Positions 50,799-59,979 of a DNA stretch of 64,000 bases are shown here, piece by piece (within the stretch, counting starts at the first letter, position 1; the number at the start of each line of letters is the position of its first letter). The translations under genes and the position numbers were made by a program. Under the pieces are notes generated by a model that saw only the letters and a list, made by a program, of their open reading frames with translations, did no database searches and was not told where the DNA came from. The DNA is from Adhaeribacter aerolatus (GTDB lineage: Bacteria > Bacteroidota > Bacteroidia > Cytophagales > Hymenobacteraceae), in the NCBI RefSeq assembly GCF_007991635.1, contig NZ_BJYS01000005.1, positions 124,001 through 188,000 on the forward strand. Direction: 5' to 3'.

Positions 50799-51071
50799 CT
50801 ACTTCATTCGCTCGTTAAACGAAATATTTTTAATCAAATAGAACCAGTACCACCGGCGATGAATTAAATCAAACCCATTATCCGGAATATAGGATAACCG
50901 CTCTTCATCAAACTTCGACAATGTAGCGGTGCGGCTTTTCCCGAATAGGCTACGCTCCTGAATTAAATCGCCGGATCGGAAAAGAATAATTTTGCGCTTG
51001 TAATACCATTTTGCGAAAGCGAAGCCAATTATTAGAAAGAGAACTAAAGCGAAGAAGAAATAAAAATTCAT
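50799..51071 (-). CDS. Small membrane-anchored protein, member of a local paralogue family (copy 2)
   Basis: 90 residues. One membrane helix at about 3-22 (FYFFFALVLFLIIGFAFAKW) is followed by the ~65-residue domain found also in the product of 36564-36926: 'LFRSGDLIQERSLFGKSRTA', TLSKFDEERLSYIPDNGFDL and HRRWYWFYLIKNISFNERMK. The two proteins share about half of these positions. Copy 2 lacks the ~25-residue N-terminal extension. No known family or motif. The conserved RxWYWF..(I/E)N(I/V)S..ER ending and the FRSGD start are the most conserved blocks. Confidence 0.7.
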   Translation of the reverse strand: MNFYFFFALVLFLIIGFAFAKWYYKRKIILFRSGDLIQERSLFGKSRTATLSKFDEERLSYIPDNGFDLIHRRWYWFYLIKNISFNERMK

Positions 51072-51168
51072 AAACTACTTGCGGGTTAAGTACTTCTATT
51101 AGCAATTAGCAGCCGGGCGCTACTCACTTCCTGAACAACTTGGCTCCTATGCTCTTGCATTAATTAAT

Positions 51169-51975
51169 TTATTTAGCTGGACTCTCGGTTATAAAAGCAA
51201 TCATTCGCAAGGGTCCACCGCTGCCACCTTTTATTTTCAGGGGCAAAGCAATTACCTGCGCGCCCACAGCAGGTACCTGGTCCAGGTTAGCTACATTTTC
51301 GAAAGCGGGTATATTCTGCTCCATTAGGGCTACATGGCTACCGTAGTTCTGCGATTGCCCGAAATCGATACTGGCCGTATCAATACCTACGGCTTTTATC
51401 CGGCGGTTTTGTATTAGCCATATTGCTGCTGCCGGAGCCAGGCCCGGAAAGTGGAGCGCGGCGACGCCGGCTGCGCCCCGCTTATCTGTTCCCAAATATT
51501 TAGTTGGATCGGGCCAATATTTTCCAAACTCAGTATACAACAACACAATACTGCTATCCGGTATGCGGCCATGCTGCGCCTCCCAATCCAGCAAATCTCT
51601 TACGGTAATCTGGTAATCGCGGTTGGCAGCTACACGGCCGGATATATCTATTTTTACGGCCGGGCCAATTAATTGGCTTAAAGGAATCTGGTCTACCGTT
51701 CTTCGGTTTTCTGCAAAGTGAATAGGCGCGTCGAGGTGTGTACCGCCATGTTCTGAACCACAGAAATTAAACGCCGAATAATAATAGCCTTTTTCTGTTC
51801 GGCCCGCCGCCACCGTATCCAGCCGAAAAGGTTCTGAAGTAGGCCAGGTAATTGTTTGGGCCGAAAGGTCGTACGATAAATCTATCCACTGTCCCGCCGG
51901 GAAGTTGGTTGATTGGCTGCAGCCAACGCCTAATAACCAGATGATGAATACAATACAGGATGATAAAGTTTTCAT
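51169..51975 (-). CDS. Cyclase-family (kynurenine-formamidase-like) lipoprotein
   Basis: 268 residues. Lipobox WLLGVGC places the lipidated Cys near 19. The body has the cyclase/formamidase family metal motif HGGTHLDAPIHF and the downstream GIDTASIDFGQSQNYGSHVA and LENIPAFENVANLDQVP-like segments (QNIPAFENVANLDQVPA). These enzymes hydrolyse amide or lactone bonds, such as N-formylkynurenine, or act as isatin hydrolases. An extracytoplasmic lipoprotein form is unusual for a tryptophan-pathway enzyme and suggests another substrate. It stands alone between the small membrane protein and the pectate-lyase-like gene. Confidence 0.88.
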   Translation of the reverse strand: MKTLSSCIVFIIWLLGVGCSQSTNFPAGQWIDLSYDLSAQTITWPTSEPFRLDTVAAGRTEKGYYYSAFNFCGSEHGGTHLDAPIHFAENRRTVDQIPLSQLIGPAVKIDISGRVAANRDYQITVRDLLDWEAQHGRIPDSSIVLLYTEFGKYWPDPTKYLGTDKRGAAGVAALHFPGLAPAAAIWLIQNRRIKAVGIDTASIDFGQSQNYGSHVALMEQNIPAFENVANLDQVPAVGAQVIALPLKIKGGSGGPLRMIAFITESPAK

Positions 51976-52135
51976 AGGCTTTCGGTTAAATTTCAGTTCA
52001 GTCGGTTAAGAGGCCCCTCCCGCGCCGCAACTGGCCAGTATCTAACCAGCCAGCGGCTTCTTTAATTTACCATAAAAAGCAAGTATTTACAACTTACAAG
52101 CTAACCCGAGGCTATAATTGCCTGAGCAGGCTTGC

Positions 52136-54478
52136 CTAGTTTTTATTTTTATAGAATAATTGTTCGCCTAAGCCGGCTACTTCCTGCTTGTCTGCTTTAA
52201 ACTGGTTATGTTCGTAAATAATCATGTTCAGTAAAGCCGCTCCGGCTTTAGGCACTTCGTTTACCACATCATTCATAACTGAACCTTGGGCCACATTATT
52301 CCGGTAAATAACGCCAAACATAAATGGCCCCTGGGTAGCTACTTTTTTGCCGCCGTTCGGGAAAGCCCAATTCTTAATGGCCCACCGGCAGTTTATAAAT
52401 TTATTATTCAAATACAGGTGGAAGAAGTTAGGATCGTGGCCGATATTATGCTGAATGGCAAAATTGGCAATGCCGGCCCGTAAACTTTGCAAAGTATTTT
52501 CAGCTGCTATAAAATTCAGCACGCCGCCAAAGGGCTCAATGCCGGCAGCAGCGGTATGCTCCTCCGACATTACCGCCCGGGTTTTGCCATCCAGAAAATT
52601 CTTATAAACCACAATGCGGTCGTGGAAATCGCCGATTACCAGATAGCTGCTGGCATCGGGCACCACCCGCCAGGGCTGGTGCAGGGTAATGACGCCATTT
52701 TCGTTCCGGATAATACGCCGGGATTGCCCAAAACCTTTCCCTTTGGTGATAACCGCATATTGAATATCAGGAACTTTCTGATCGTAGCCTGCAATAGTAA
52801 CCGTATTTTCGGTAGCTGCCTTCACGAATCCAGCCCATTTACCTTCCCCGCCTTCCCACATAAATTGCTCACCCGAGTTCTGGTCCGGGTCTTCGCCGTG
52901 CCGGATAGGGTTATGCGCCGGCCTAACGGTTAAGTCGGTGGTAGTATTTTGGCCCAAGTAGGTGTTCCGGCAACTGCCCCAAATACCGTTGCCGGTAAAA
53001 AAACGCCCTTTGCCCCACCCGGCGCCACTATCCAGGTCGCGGTTGTCTAAATCCTGACAGGTATTGTGGGTTAAGCTAATGCCCACCCCGCCCCAGCTAT
53101 GCAGGGCCATATCGGTATCGTTGGTTAGTTTAAAGCTGTTGCCATCGTAAAATAACTGCGAGCCCTTCCCTAAAAACGACGATTTGCCAATAAACTCACA
53201 CCCGCTAAAGAAAATATACCGGCAGTTGTGTAAATCAAATAAATCGTAGCCCTGGCAAGAGAAACCCACGTTTTGAAATTTTACCTGGGTACTGTGCCGC
53301 ATAAAAAAAGGCTTGTCAGCGGCTCCTCTAAAATTCTGGTTGGTATCGAAAGTTAAATTACTTACCCAAAAGTTTTTTACCGCACCCGAAAGCATGCCTT
53401 GCGCCGATTTAGAAAAGCTGGCCGCACATTTTATAAAGGTTTTATCTTGGCCGGCGCCGCGCCACCTGGCATTGGCACTAGCCGGTAAATAATCGCTGAT
53501 ATAATACGTACCGGCCGGAAAAACTACTGTAGCTCCCGGGGCATTTTTAGCGGCATCAATGGCTTTCCGGATGGCAGTTGTGTTGGCTTCCGGCGAAGCA
53601 GTAGGCGAAGCACCAAAATCCCGCACGTTCAATTCTTTACCCGTAAATTTAAATTCTTTTTTTACGGTAAGTTGCTGGGGAGCGGCCCAGCCAAAATTAC
53701 TGCCTTGCCCGTTATATACCCATACTTCGTATTCGCCGGGGGGTACAACAGCTGGTATTATAAAATCTACTTTGTAAGGATTAACTTCTTTTACATTGGC
53801 CCAATAGCCTTTGCCGTTATTCGAAGTCAGGTAAACGTAAGCTGCCAAAGCTCCCCGGCCATTGTTCTGGGCCAGATTGCACCCGTACACCGACGTAGTT
53901 TGCCCCGGACTGGCTGTGTCGGGTCCCACCCACCAAGTTTCGGTTTTGTTTACGGGCACCGGCAAGCCGTAACCCGCTTCATTAACCGGCCACAACAGGT
54001 ACATCTGCCATTTGGGTAAATCTTTGGGCAACGTAATAATGGCCCGATCGGGTAAAATCCGCTGAATAACAGCATCTTTTATCTGGTCGTGGGCATACAC
54101 CACAAAGCGGGTATTCTGGGTAAAATTTACGCCCGTCAGCACCACCGACTCATCGGGGCCGGCAGTTCGGGTCCATTCAGCAATTTCAGGAGTATTAATA
54201 CCGGTAGTTTGGGGTGCTGGAGGAGTAAAAGGTTTACCCGGTGTGACTGGCGTCGGCTTAGGCTGGCTTACTTTTAAAGTTGCCGGATAGGTTTTAGTTT
54301 TCTGTAAAGTAATATTGTTCTCTGTTCCCGTCTCGGCGCAGGCGGCAAAAGAAGGTTTTACCAGCGAATCAGCGCCAAAAGTATTAGATTGTTTTGGTAT
54401 AACCGGCGAAATGCCCGGCAATAAATTAGCTGCTGCAAACTGCGGTTGTAAACTAAAATCTGTTTTTTCTTTTGCCAT
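52136..54478 (-). CDS. Pectate-lyase-superfamily beta-helix protein with an IPT/TIG-like domain
   Basis: 780 residues. A polar, proline-rich N-terminus (about 1-95, QPKPTPVTPGKPFTPPAPQT) contains no hydrophobic signal. Two IPT/TIG-like immunoglobulin segments (about 100-275: GPDESVVLTGVNFTQNTRFV; 'PGEYEVWVYNGQGSNFG') follow. Then a right-handed beta-helix of the pectate lyase superfamily runs from about 285 ('LNVRDFGASPTASPEANTTA', TAIRKAIDAAKNAPGATVVF, PAGTYYIS) to the end. Such proteins cleave or bind acidic polysaccharides. The catalytic residues cannot be assigned. The lack of a signal peptide is odd for this class (see findings). Confidence 0.85.
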   Translation of the reverse strand: MAKEKTDFSLQPQFAAANLLPGISPVIPKQSNTFGADSLVKPSFAACAETGTENNITLQKTKTYPATLKVSQPKPTPVTPGKPFTPPAPQTTGINTPEIAEWTRTAGPDESVVLTGVNFTQNTRFVVYAHDQIKDAVIQRILPDRAIITLPKDLPKWQMYLLWPVNEAGYGLPVPVNKTETWWVGPDTASPGQTTSVYGCNLAQNNGRGALAAYVYLTSNNGKGYWANVKEVNPYKVDFIIPAVVPPGEYEVWVYNGQGSNFGWAAPQQLTVKKEFKFTGKELNVRDFGASPTASPEANTTAIRKAIDAAKNAPGATVVFPAGTYYISDYLPASANARWRGAGQDKTFIKCAASFSKSAQGMLSGAVKNFWVSNLTFDTNQNFRGAADKPFFMRHSTQVKFQNVGFSCQGYDLFDLHNCRYIFFSGCEFIGKSSFLGKGSQLFYDGNSFKLTNDTDMALHSWGGVGISLTHNTCQDLDNRDLDSGAGWGKGRFFTGNGIWGSCRNTYLGQNTTTDLTVRPAHNPIRHGEDPDQNSGEQFMWEGGEGKWAGFVKAATENTVTIAGYDQKVPDIQYAVITKGKGFGQSRRIIRNENGVITLHQPWRVVPDASSYLVIGDFHDRIVVYKNFLDGKTRAVMSEEHTAAAGIEPFGGVLNFIAAENTLQSLRAGIANFAIQHNIGHDPNFFHLYLNNKFINCRWAIKNWAFPNGGKKVATQGPFMFGVIYRNNVAQGSVMNDVVNEVPKAGAALLNMIIYEHNQFKADKQEVAGLGEQLFYKNKN

Positions 54479-54779
54479 TATACCTGTTAAAACCTGAAGA
54501 TACCCTATATATTATAATATTAGCAAATTAAAATATTATAGCCAAATACAGACTACAGAAGCTATCCTGCTGGTGGTGCCTGGACCTGTTCCCTTCTAAG
54601 CCGCCTTCTAAAAAGGAATATTCTCCGGTTTATTTCGCCGGATTTATACCTGCCAGCTTAAAAAAGGCGGTTTTACGGAGGGTATTTTCCGTATTTATTC
54701 CGGAACGCCTTTCGGTAACAAGCGTACTACTTTCGCAGGTGTTTTAACAAAAATATTCCCGTTGTAACTTTAGTTTATC
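54479..54779. other. Divergent promoter region
   Basis: 301 bases between divergent genes. A TAACTTTA near-match to TAnnTTTG lies at about 54764-54771, shortly before the isoaspartyl-peptidase start. Short imperfect hairpins such as ACGGA/TCCGT near 54675 occur. No ORF. Confidence 0.4.
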
Positions 54780-55694
54780 ATGATAGAGAATTTTGCAATT
54801 GTAATCCACGGCGGCGCCGAAGACAAAAGTCGTGCAGAAATAGGTCCGGAAAAAGAGGCTGGTTACCGGAAAGGCCTGGCCGATGCCCTGGAGGCCGGTT
54901 GGAATATTTTAAATAATGGCGGCTCGGCGGTAGAGGCTGTAGAAGCGGCCGTCCGGAGTATGGAAGACAACCCGTTATTTAACGCAGCCCGGGGCGGGGC
55001 TCTTACCATAGAAGGAGAACATCAATTTGATGCGGCTATTATGGATGGGAAAACGTTGCAGGCCGGCTCGGTTGCCGGCGTAAAAAGTGTAAAGTACCCC
55101 ATTAGCCTAGCCCGAGCCATTATGGAGCGCAGCGAGCATGTAATACTCAGCGGTGAAGGGGCCAAAGCATTTGCTAAAAAAGAGAAGCTGGAGTTGGTGC
55201 AAAACGATAGCTATTTTACCACTGCCGAAAAGGTAGAAGAGTTAGAAAAAGAAAAAGAGCAAAAACTGGAAGAGGTGACAAAAGACACCGTAGGGGCGGT
55301 AGCCCTGGATAAGCAAGGCAATTTGGCAGCGGCCACGTCTACCGGCGGACTGACCGGCCAGCACAAAGGCCGCATTGGCGACAGCCCGTTAATTGGCTGC
55401 GGAACTTATGCCAACAACGAAGTTTGCGCGGTTTCATGTACCGGCGACGGCGAAAGTATTACCCGGGCCGTTATTGCCCACGAAGTTTACGCCCTGATGA
55501 AGTACAAAGAATTACCTATTGCCGAAGCAGCCCGGCAAGCCCGCGAAATGTACCACGATAAAATAGAAAAGGATCGCAACCTGGTGGCCATTGACCCGCA
55601 AGGCAATATTGCGTTGGAGTACGAAACCCAATTAATGTTTAGAGGCTACCGCCAAAACAATCAGGAGCCTTTCGTAGCCATTTGGGAAGACTAG
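54780..55694 (+). CDS. Isoaspartyl peptidase / plant-type L-asparaginase
   Basis: 304 residues, no signal peptide. An Ntn-hydrolase that self-cleaves before the nucleophile Thr170 in the sequence KDTVGAVALDKQGNLAAATS. The following substrate loop TGGLTGQHKGRIGDSPLIG matches the plant-type family, and the start GGAEDKSR fits the N-terminal alpha subunit. It hydrolyses isoaspartyl dipeptides and asparagine. It is cytoplasmic, as usual for bacterial members. A short acidic Glu/Lys-rich stretch before the cleavage site (KVEELEKEKEQKLEEV) is longer than average but belongs to the flexible linker. Confidence 0.95.
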   Translation: MIENFAIVIHGGAEDKSRAEIGPEKEAGYRKGLADALEAGWNILNNGGSAVEAVEAAVRSMEDNPLFNAARGGALTIEGEHQFDAAIMDGKTLQAGSVAGVKSVKYPISLARAIMERSEHVILSGEGAKAFAKKEKLELVQNDSYFTTAEKVEELEKEKEQKLEEVTKDTVGAVALDKQGNLAAATSTGGLTGQHKGRIGDSPLIGCGTYANNEVCAVSCTGDGESITRAVIAHEVYALMKYKELPIAEAARQAREMYHDKIEKDRNLVAIDPQGNIALEYETQLMFRGYRQNNQEPFVAIWED

Positions 55695-55789
55695 CACTAA
55701 ACGTAAGCAACAGGAGAATAACGAACACCTGCAGAATAGGCAACCGGTACAAACAGGTTATTGCGGTGCGTTAACTATTCGATAAAATT

Positions 55790-56902
55790 TTAGGGAGCAC
55801 TGGCGGCATCGGTGTCACGGCAATACCGTTGAATATCTCCCATAGCGGACTGATAGCCCAGGTTGAAAGCTTTTTCGAAATTCTGGCAGGCCGCGGCGGT
55901 GCTGTCAATTTCTACCTGCACTTTACCAATCAGGAAATAGACCCGGGCATTTTCTTTATCCTGCCTTAATACTTGCCGGTAATCTTGTAGCGCCGCATTA
56001 TTCTGCAACGTAAGGTAATAACTAAAGCCCCGGTAATACAAAGCATCTTTGCGCATGGCGGCTTCCGGTAAACCTAATCTCAGGCTTTGGGTAAAGTCTT
56101 TAATGGCCTCCGGAAACTTATTTAACAGGCGGGCCCGTAGCATGCCCCGGTCGTAAAAAGCCTGGGTAAAATTTCTGTTAATTTGAATAGCATTGGTTAA
56201 ATCTGCCTCGGCACTAGTATAATTCCGCAGTTCCTGAAAACACTTGCTTCGCAGATAATACATTTTAGCGGTTTTTACCTCGGCATTCTCAATAGTAGCG
56301 TCTAAATCGGCCAGAGCAGCCGGGTAATCCTGCCGCACCTCCATTTCAATATACGCCCTTTGCATATAAGCCGCCGCGTAAGAAGGTTTAAAATAAATAG
56401 CTTCGGTTAAATGGGCGTGCGCCGAACTCCAGCGCTCCTCTCCTATTTCAACAAGGGCCTTTTCGTAATTATCTACTGCGGTCACGTGGTCCATTATTAG
56501 TTTCAGAATAAGACTGAAAATAATGATGCCGCCAAATATGGACCCAACAATGTACCAGTCTTTTTTAATAAACTGCGATTGGGGAATGGGGCGGTAATGC
56601 CGTTCCGAAACCGAAGAAGGCCGGCGGACCGGGCCCTGGTAGCGGTATTGCTGATGCCCAGCTTGCTGGTGCATTTTTAACTGCAGCAAATATTGCAATT
56701 TCAGATCGTAAGCAGCACGTTTATGCGGGTCCGACAAAACCTGGTAGGCTTCGTTTACCTGTTTAAACTTTTCTTCAAAATAAGTGTTCCCCTGGTGTTT
56801 ATCCGGATGGTACTGGATGGCCAGCTTTTTATAAGCCAGCTTTATCTCCCGTACGGTAGCGGAGGCCGAAACACCCAGAGTATGATAGTAATTCAAATGC
56901 AA
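55790..56902 (-). CDS. DnaJ-domain membrane protein with TPR repeats
   Basis: 370 residues. The J domain (3-66) carries the catalytic HPD at 32-34 (QYHPDKHQ) and '[19 protein letters not shown]'. A basic linker follows, then a membrane helix at about 117-137 ([20 protein letters not shown]) and five to six TPR repeats (about 150-350, e.g. [20 protein letters not shown]). The J domain stays cytoplasmic, where it stimulates DnaK, and the TPR part lies outside the inner membrane if the topology is N-in. This J-TM-TPR design is frequent in Bacteroidota. The substrate is unknown. Confidence 0.92.
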   Translation of the reverse strand: MHLNYYHTLGVSASATVREIKLAYKKLAIQYHPDKHQGNTYFEEKFKQVNEAYQVLSDPHKRAAYDLKLQYLLQLKMHQQAGHQQYRYQGPVRRPSSVSERHYRPIPQSQFIKKDWYIVGSIFGGIIIFSLILKLIMDHVTAVDNYEKALVEIGEERWSSAHAHLTEAIYFKPSYAAAYMQRAYIEMEVRQDYPAALADLDATIENAEVKTAKMYYLRSKCFQELRNYTSAEADLTNAIQINRNFTQAFYDRGMLRARLLNKFPEAIKDFTQSLRLGLPEAAMRKDALYYRGFSYYLTLQNNAALQDYRQVLRQDKENARVYFLIGKVQVEIDSTAAACQNFEKAFNLGYQSAMGDIQRYCRDTDAASAP

Positions 56903-57096
56903 GAAGGTATAACCTGGAACTATTAAATATTTTTAATTACGTAAAAACTCAGACCATCTGTTTTCTTTTTCGTAATACAATTTTTGAATATTATAGTATT
57001 TATCTAATATATTCTAAAACCCATAAACCTGTTTGTTAACGAACCTGTAAAATATATTATAATGTTCCCGAATTTTTAAATAAAAGAAATAAAATT

Positions 57097-57471
57097 ATGA
57101 TGAATGAAGAAAAAAACTCACGAACGGATAGCATGATAAGCAACCTGATGGGGTATATTGATACGCGCCTCGACCTGATAAAGCTGGAACTGCAAATGAA
57201 GTTAAAAAGCGGCTTTATTGGTTTGTTGCACGCTATTCTGTTAGGTTTTGCCGCCTTTATGGCGCTCATCTTTTTTAATATCTTCCTGGGTCTGTTACTG
57301 AATGACTTACTCGACAGCCCTTTTTGGGGATTTGGTATTTTAACGCTCTTTTACGTAGTTTTACTCGTAATTCTGGTAATGGGCGTCGATAAAAAGGTAT
57401 TCCAGGGCATTGCCGATAAAACCTTTGACAATACAATTTATAAACACGATAAACGAAACGAGCCACTATGA
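57097..57471 (+). CDS. Phage-holin-family / DUF1469-like membrane protein
   Basis: 124 residues. A charged N-terminal helix (ISNLMGYIDTRLDLIKLELQ) is followed by two transmembrane helices (about 40-67 and 76-96) and a short basic tail. This is the layout of the phage holin superfamily III / DUF1469 group, chromosomal proteins with no link to lysis. It starts a tightly packed trio: the next gene overlaps by four bases (ATGA), and the third by eleven. Unknown function; membrane organisation is likely. Confidence 0.85.
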   Translation: MMNEEKNSRTDSMISNLMGYIDTRLDLIKLELQMKLKSGFIGLLHAILLGFAAFMALIFFNIFLGLLLNDLLDSPFWGFGILTLFYVVLLVILVMGVDKKVFQGIADKTFDNTIYKHDKRNEPL

Positions 57472-58061
57472 GCGAACTGAACAATCCCCTGTTTGAAGAT
57501 CAGAAAGAATTCCTGGAGCGACAAAAACAAGAATATAAAAATGCTTTGCTGAATGATGTAACGGATCTGAAGCAGCAATCGCAGAAAATAGGTAAAACTG
57601 TGCTGATTGCTGGCGGCGCCCTGGCAGGCGTTTGGTTGGTAAGTACGATGTTTCGAGGTAAAAAAAAAAGCAGTAAACGTCTGAAAACCGGCAAGGCCCC
57701 CTTATTGCTAAGTCCGCCGGCTTACAAGTCGGCCGATGACGTGGTACAGCCGGATGGCAGCCTGAATTACGCCGATGCGCTACACCAGGCACCAGGTAAT
57801 ATTAATACCACCGCCGAGTATGCCAAAGCACATACCACGCAAACCCATGAGCCTTCTGCCCTGGTAGATATTGCCAATGCTTTTTTCCAGTCGGATATGG
57901 CGAAGGCGCTTACGCAGCAATTAACGGCATTTTTACTGGTATATCTTACTAAAAAAGCCGAAGAATACCTGCAAGAACCTAAAAATAGCGATATTGCTGT
58001 TTCGAATGAACCCGAAACCAGAGATATTGATTTCTCCTACCACGAAGAGGATGCCGTTTAG
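57468..58061 (+). CDS. Unknown protein coupled to the holin-family gene
   Basis: 197 residues. A coiled N-terminal part (EDQKEFLERQKQEYKNALLN) and a short hydrophobic segment at about 44-61 (VLIAGGALAGVWLVSTMF) are followed by the basic RGKKKSSKRLKTG, a Pro/Ser-rich stretch and a last amphipathic helix (about 130-165, LTQQLTAFLLVYLTKKAEEY). It overlaps the holin-family gene by 4 bases (ATGA), which is usual for partners made in similar amounts. No known family. The basic stretch may bind membranes or nucleic acids. This is inference. Confidence 0.7.
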   Translation: MSELNNPLFEDQKEFLERQKQEYKNALLNDVTDLKQQSQKIGKTVLIAGGALAGVWLVSTMFRGKKKSSKRLKTGKAPLLLSPPAYKSADDVVQPDGSLNYADALHQAPGNINTTAEYAKAHTTQTHEPSALVDIANAFFQSDMAKALTQQLTAFLLVYLTKKAEEYLQEPKNSDIAVSNEPETRDIDFSYHEEDAV

Positions 58062-58815
58062 CCTTTTAGATCAGAAACATACGCCTAAAAATACAACCGG
58101 ACGGAAAGCCTTTGCCGTCCTTCTGGATCCAGACAACCTTGACGAAAAGGGTTGTCTGGATTTAATTCAGCGTTGCAACACCCACGCCGTAGATTATATA
58201 TTAGTAGGCGGCAGCCTCGTAACGCAAACCAATCAAACCGCCTTAATCCGGCTCATTAAAAAGAATACGGCTATTCCGGTAATATTATTTCCGAGCAGCA
58301 CCCTGCATATAGATGTGCAAGCCGATGGTATTCTGTTTCTATCGCTTATTTCGGGTCGCAATCCTGAGTTTTTAATTGGGCAACACGTTATTGCCGCCCC
58401 CCTGCTTAAAGCCAGCAAGCTTAAAGTTATTCCTACGGGTTATATGCTGGTAGATTCGGGTCGGCAAACCACGGCATCTTACATGAGTGGCACCACTCCT
58501 TTGCCTTACGATAAGCCTGCTATTGCCGCCAGCACCGCTTTGGCTGGTGAGTTGCTGGGCTTACAGGTAATTTACCTCGATGCCGGTAGCGGCGCGCAAT
58601 ATCCAATTACGCCCGAAATGATTGCAGCTGTTAGGCAATCCATTAATATACCTTTAATCGTAGGTGGTGGCATAAATAACGTTCAAAAAGCGGCTGCGGC
58701 TTTAGCTGCTGGTGCTGATATTATTGTGGTAGGTAATCATATAGAAAATGACCCCATATTTATAGGTAAAATAGCTCAATTAGTGCGGGAGTATAATAAT
58801 GAAATAGCGTTATAA
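58051..58815 (+). CDS. Geranylgeranylglyceryl phosphate synthase-like prenyltransferase (PcrB/GGGPS family)
   Basis: 254 residues from the ATG at 58051. A TTG at 57994 would add 19 residues with no homology. A TIM barrel with the family's phosphate-binding signature: FAVLLDPDNLDEKGCLDLIQ, DYILVGGSLVTQTN, FPSSTLHIDVQADGILFLSL, SGRNPEFLIGQHV, YLDAGSGAQYPITPEMIAAV and PLIVGGGINNVQKAAAALAA followed by GADIIVVGNHIE. These enzymes join a polyprenyl chain to glycerol-1-phosphate, the first step in archaeal ether-lipid synthesis. Members of Bacteroidota are known as 'group II' homologues. The chain length and physiological product here are unknown. It overlaps the preceding gene by 11 bases. Confidence 0.93.
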   Translation: MPFSLLDQKHTPKNTTGRKAFAVLLDPDNLDEKGCLDLIQRCNTHAVDYILVGGSLVTQTNQTALIRLIKKNTAIPVILFPSSTLHIDVQADGILFLSLISGRNPEFLIGQHVIAAPLLKASKLKVIPTGYMLVDSGRQTTASYMSGTTPLPYDKPAIAASTALAGELLGLQVIYLDAGSGAQYPITPEMIAAVRQSINIPLIVGGGINNVQKAAAALAAGADIIVVGNHIENDPIFIGKIAQLVREYNNEIAL

Positions 58816-59000
58816 TCAGCTATTTTAATGTTTTTACGTTCGTATCTATACAATATTAAAACTTGTATATATTTACTTTGTTTTCATCTGTCCGGAAAAC
58901 CTGATATAATAATAAAGTCCTAAATATATATTTTTACTATTCATGCTTTAATTATATATTTTATTTGAAAAAAAAATATTTATTTTTTTTAGCTATGTAA

Positions 59001-59038
59001 AACAAAAAGCCCCGGCCATAAGACCAGGGCTTTTTGTT
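59001..59038. terminator. Bidirectional terminator between convergent genes
   Basis: AACAAAAAGCCC (59001-59012) pairs with GGGCTTTTTGTT (59027-59038). Each arm supplies an A- or T-run for one strand. It lies between the GGGPS-like gene (ending 58815) and the AraC gene (ending 59056). Confidence 0.85.
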
Positions 59039-59055
59039 AATAAATTTCGCCTTTT

Positions 59056-59979
59056 CTATTCATTCATTGCCGACTCCCGGCGTCTCATCTTACCGGCCGG
59101 TATACCAAACATCATCTTAAAACGACGACAAAAGTAAGCGGTATCTTTGTACCCAACTTCTTTGCCAATTTCGCGGATGCTCTTTTTGGTAGTACGCAAC
59201 AGGAATACGGCCCGCTCCATACGTTGATACTCGATATAATCCTGCGGATTAATACCGGTTAGCATTTTAAAATATTGCCCTACGTAATCTTCAGAAACGT
59301 TAGCAACATTCGATAATACTTTATTCGATAGGTCCCCGCCAATATTTTCTTTAATGTAGTTGAACAGGTCTATCAAACGCGGATCCTTAAAGTAAGTACT
59401 GTTGGTGGCCAACTGCTCCACAAACATTTTGTTCCGTAAGATGTAACGAACAATTTCTACTACAATATTCTCGGTGTAAATATTTATTAGGCGTTCTTTG
59501 CCCGGTAAATCCTGCATACTCTCCTCAATAACCTTGATTATCAGGTTAGCAAGTTTAGAATTTCCCGAAATTAAAAAAGCTGGCACATCCAGCGACGCAA
59601 AGAAGTTAACAGAATCAAACACTTTTGCTTCAAAGCTCACCAAACTATGGCTGTCATCCGCATCGCCGATTAAGTCTAATTCGTTGTTGCTCTTAAAGAA
59701 TTTATCACGGTTGGTAATTAAATCGTCGTTCGAAATAGTACGCCCATCTAATTCGCCGTAATAAACTTTAGTGCTGCGCCCACCTGGAATAAAGAGCATT
59801 TCGCCTTCTTCAACAACCTGTTGTTCATCGCCGAAAGCAATCATGCCTTTATGCAGTAATATAAGATTGTTCCCTACATCATAAAAGTTACGCACCATAA
59901 ATGGCTGTTGCAGAACTTGGTTCTTAGATTTGATATATCGTACGCCGAGCGACTCAATCACCTTATTGTAATCTTCCAT
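59056..59979 (-). CDS. AraC-family transcriptional regulator
   Basis: 307 residues. The N-terminal ~180 residues are a cupin-like sensor (FMVRNFYDVGNNLILLHKGM, GEMLFIPGGRSTKVYYG). A helical connector and the C-terminal AraC double helix-turn-helix follow (about 210-300): SNVANVSEDYVGQYFKMLTG, DYIEYQRMERAVFLLRTTKK, SIREIGKEVGYKDTAYFCRR. The sensor's ligand is unknown. It is transcribed in the same direction as the acyl-CoA dehydrogenase gene upstream (159-base gap), and might not control it directly. Confidence 0.93.
   Translation of the reverse strand: MEDYNKVIESLGVRYIKSKNQVLQQPFMVRNFYDVGNNLILLHKGMIAFGDEQQVVEEGEMLFIPGGRSTKVYYGELDGRTISNDDLITNRDKFFKSNNELDLIGDADDSHSLVSFEAKVFDSVNFFASLDVPAFLISGNSKLANLIIKVIEESMQDLPGKERLINIYTENIVVEIVRYILRNKMFVEQLATNSTYFKDPRLIDLFNYIKENIGGDLSNKVLSNVANVSEDYVGQYFKMLTGINPQDYIEYQRMERAVFLLRTTKKSIREIGKEVGYKDTAYFCRRFKMMFGIPAGKMRRRESAMNE

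Noticed and set aside
57994-58050. TTG start extending the GGGPS-like gene
   Set aside because: Adds 19 unconserved residues within the upstream gene. The ATG at 58051 gives normal family length.
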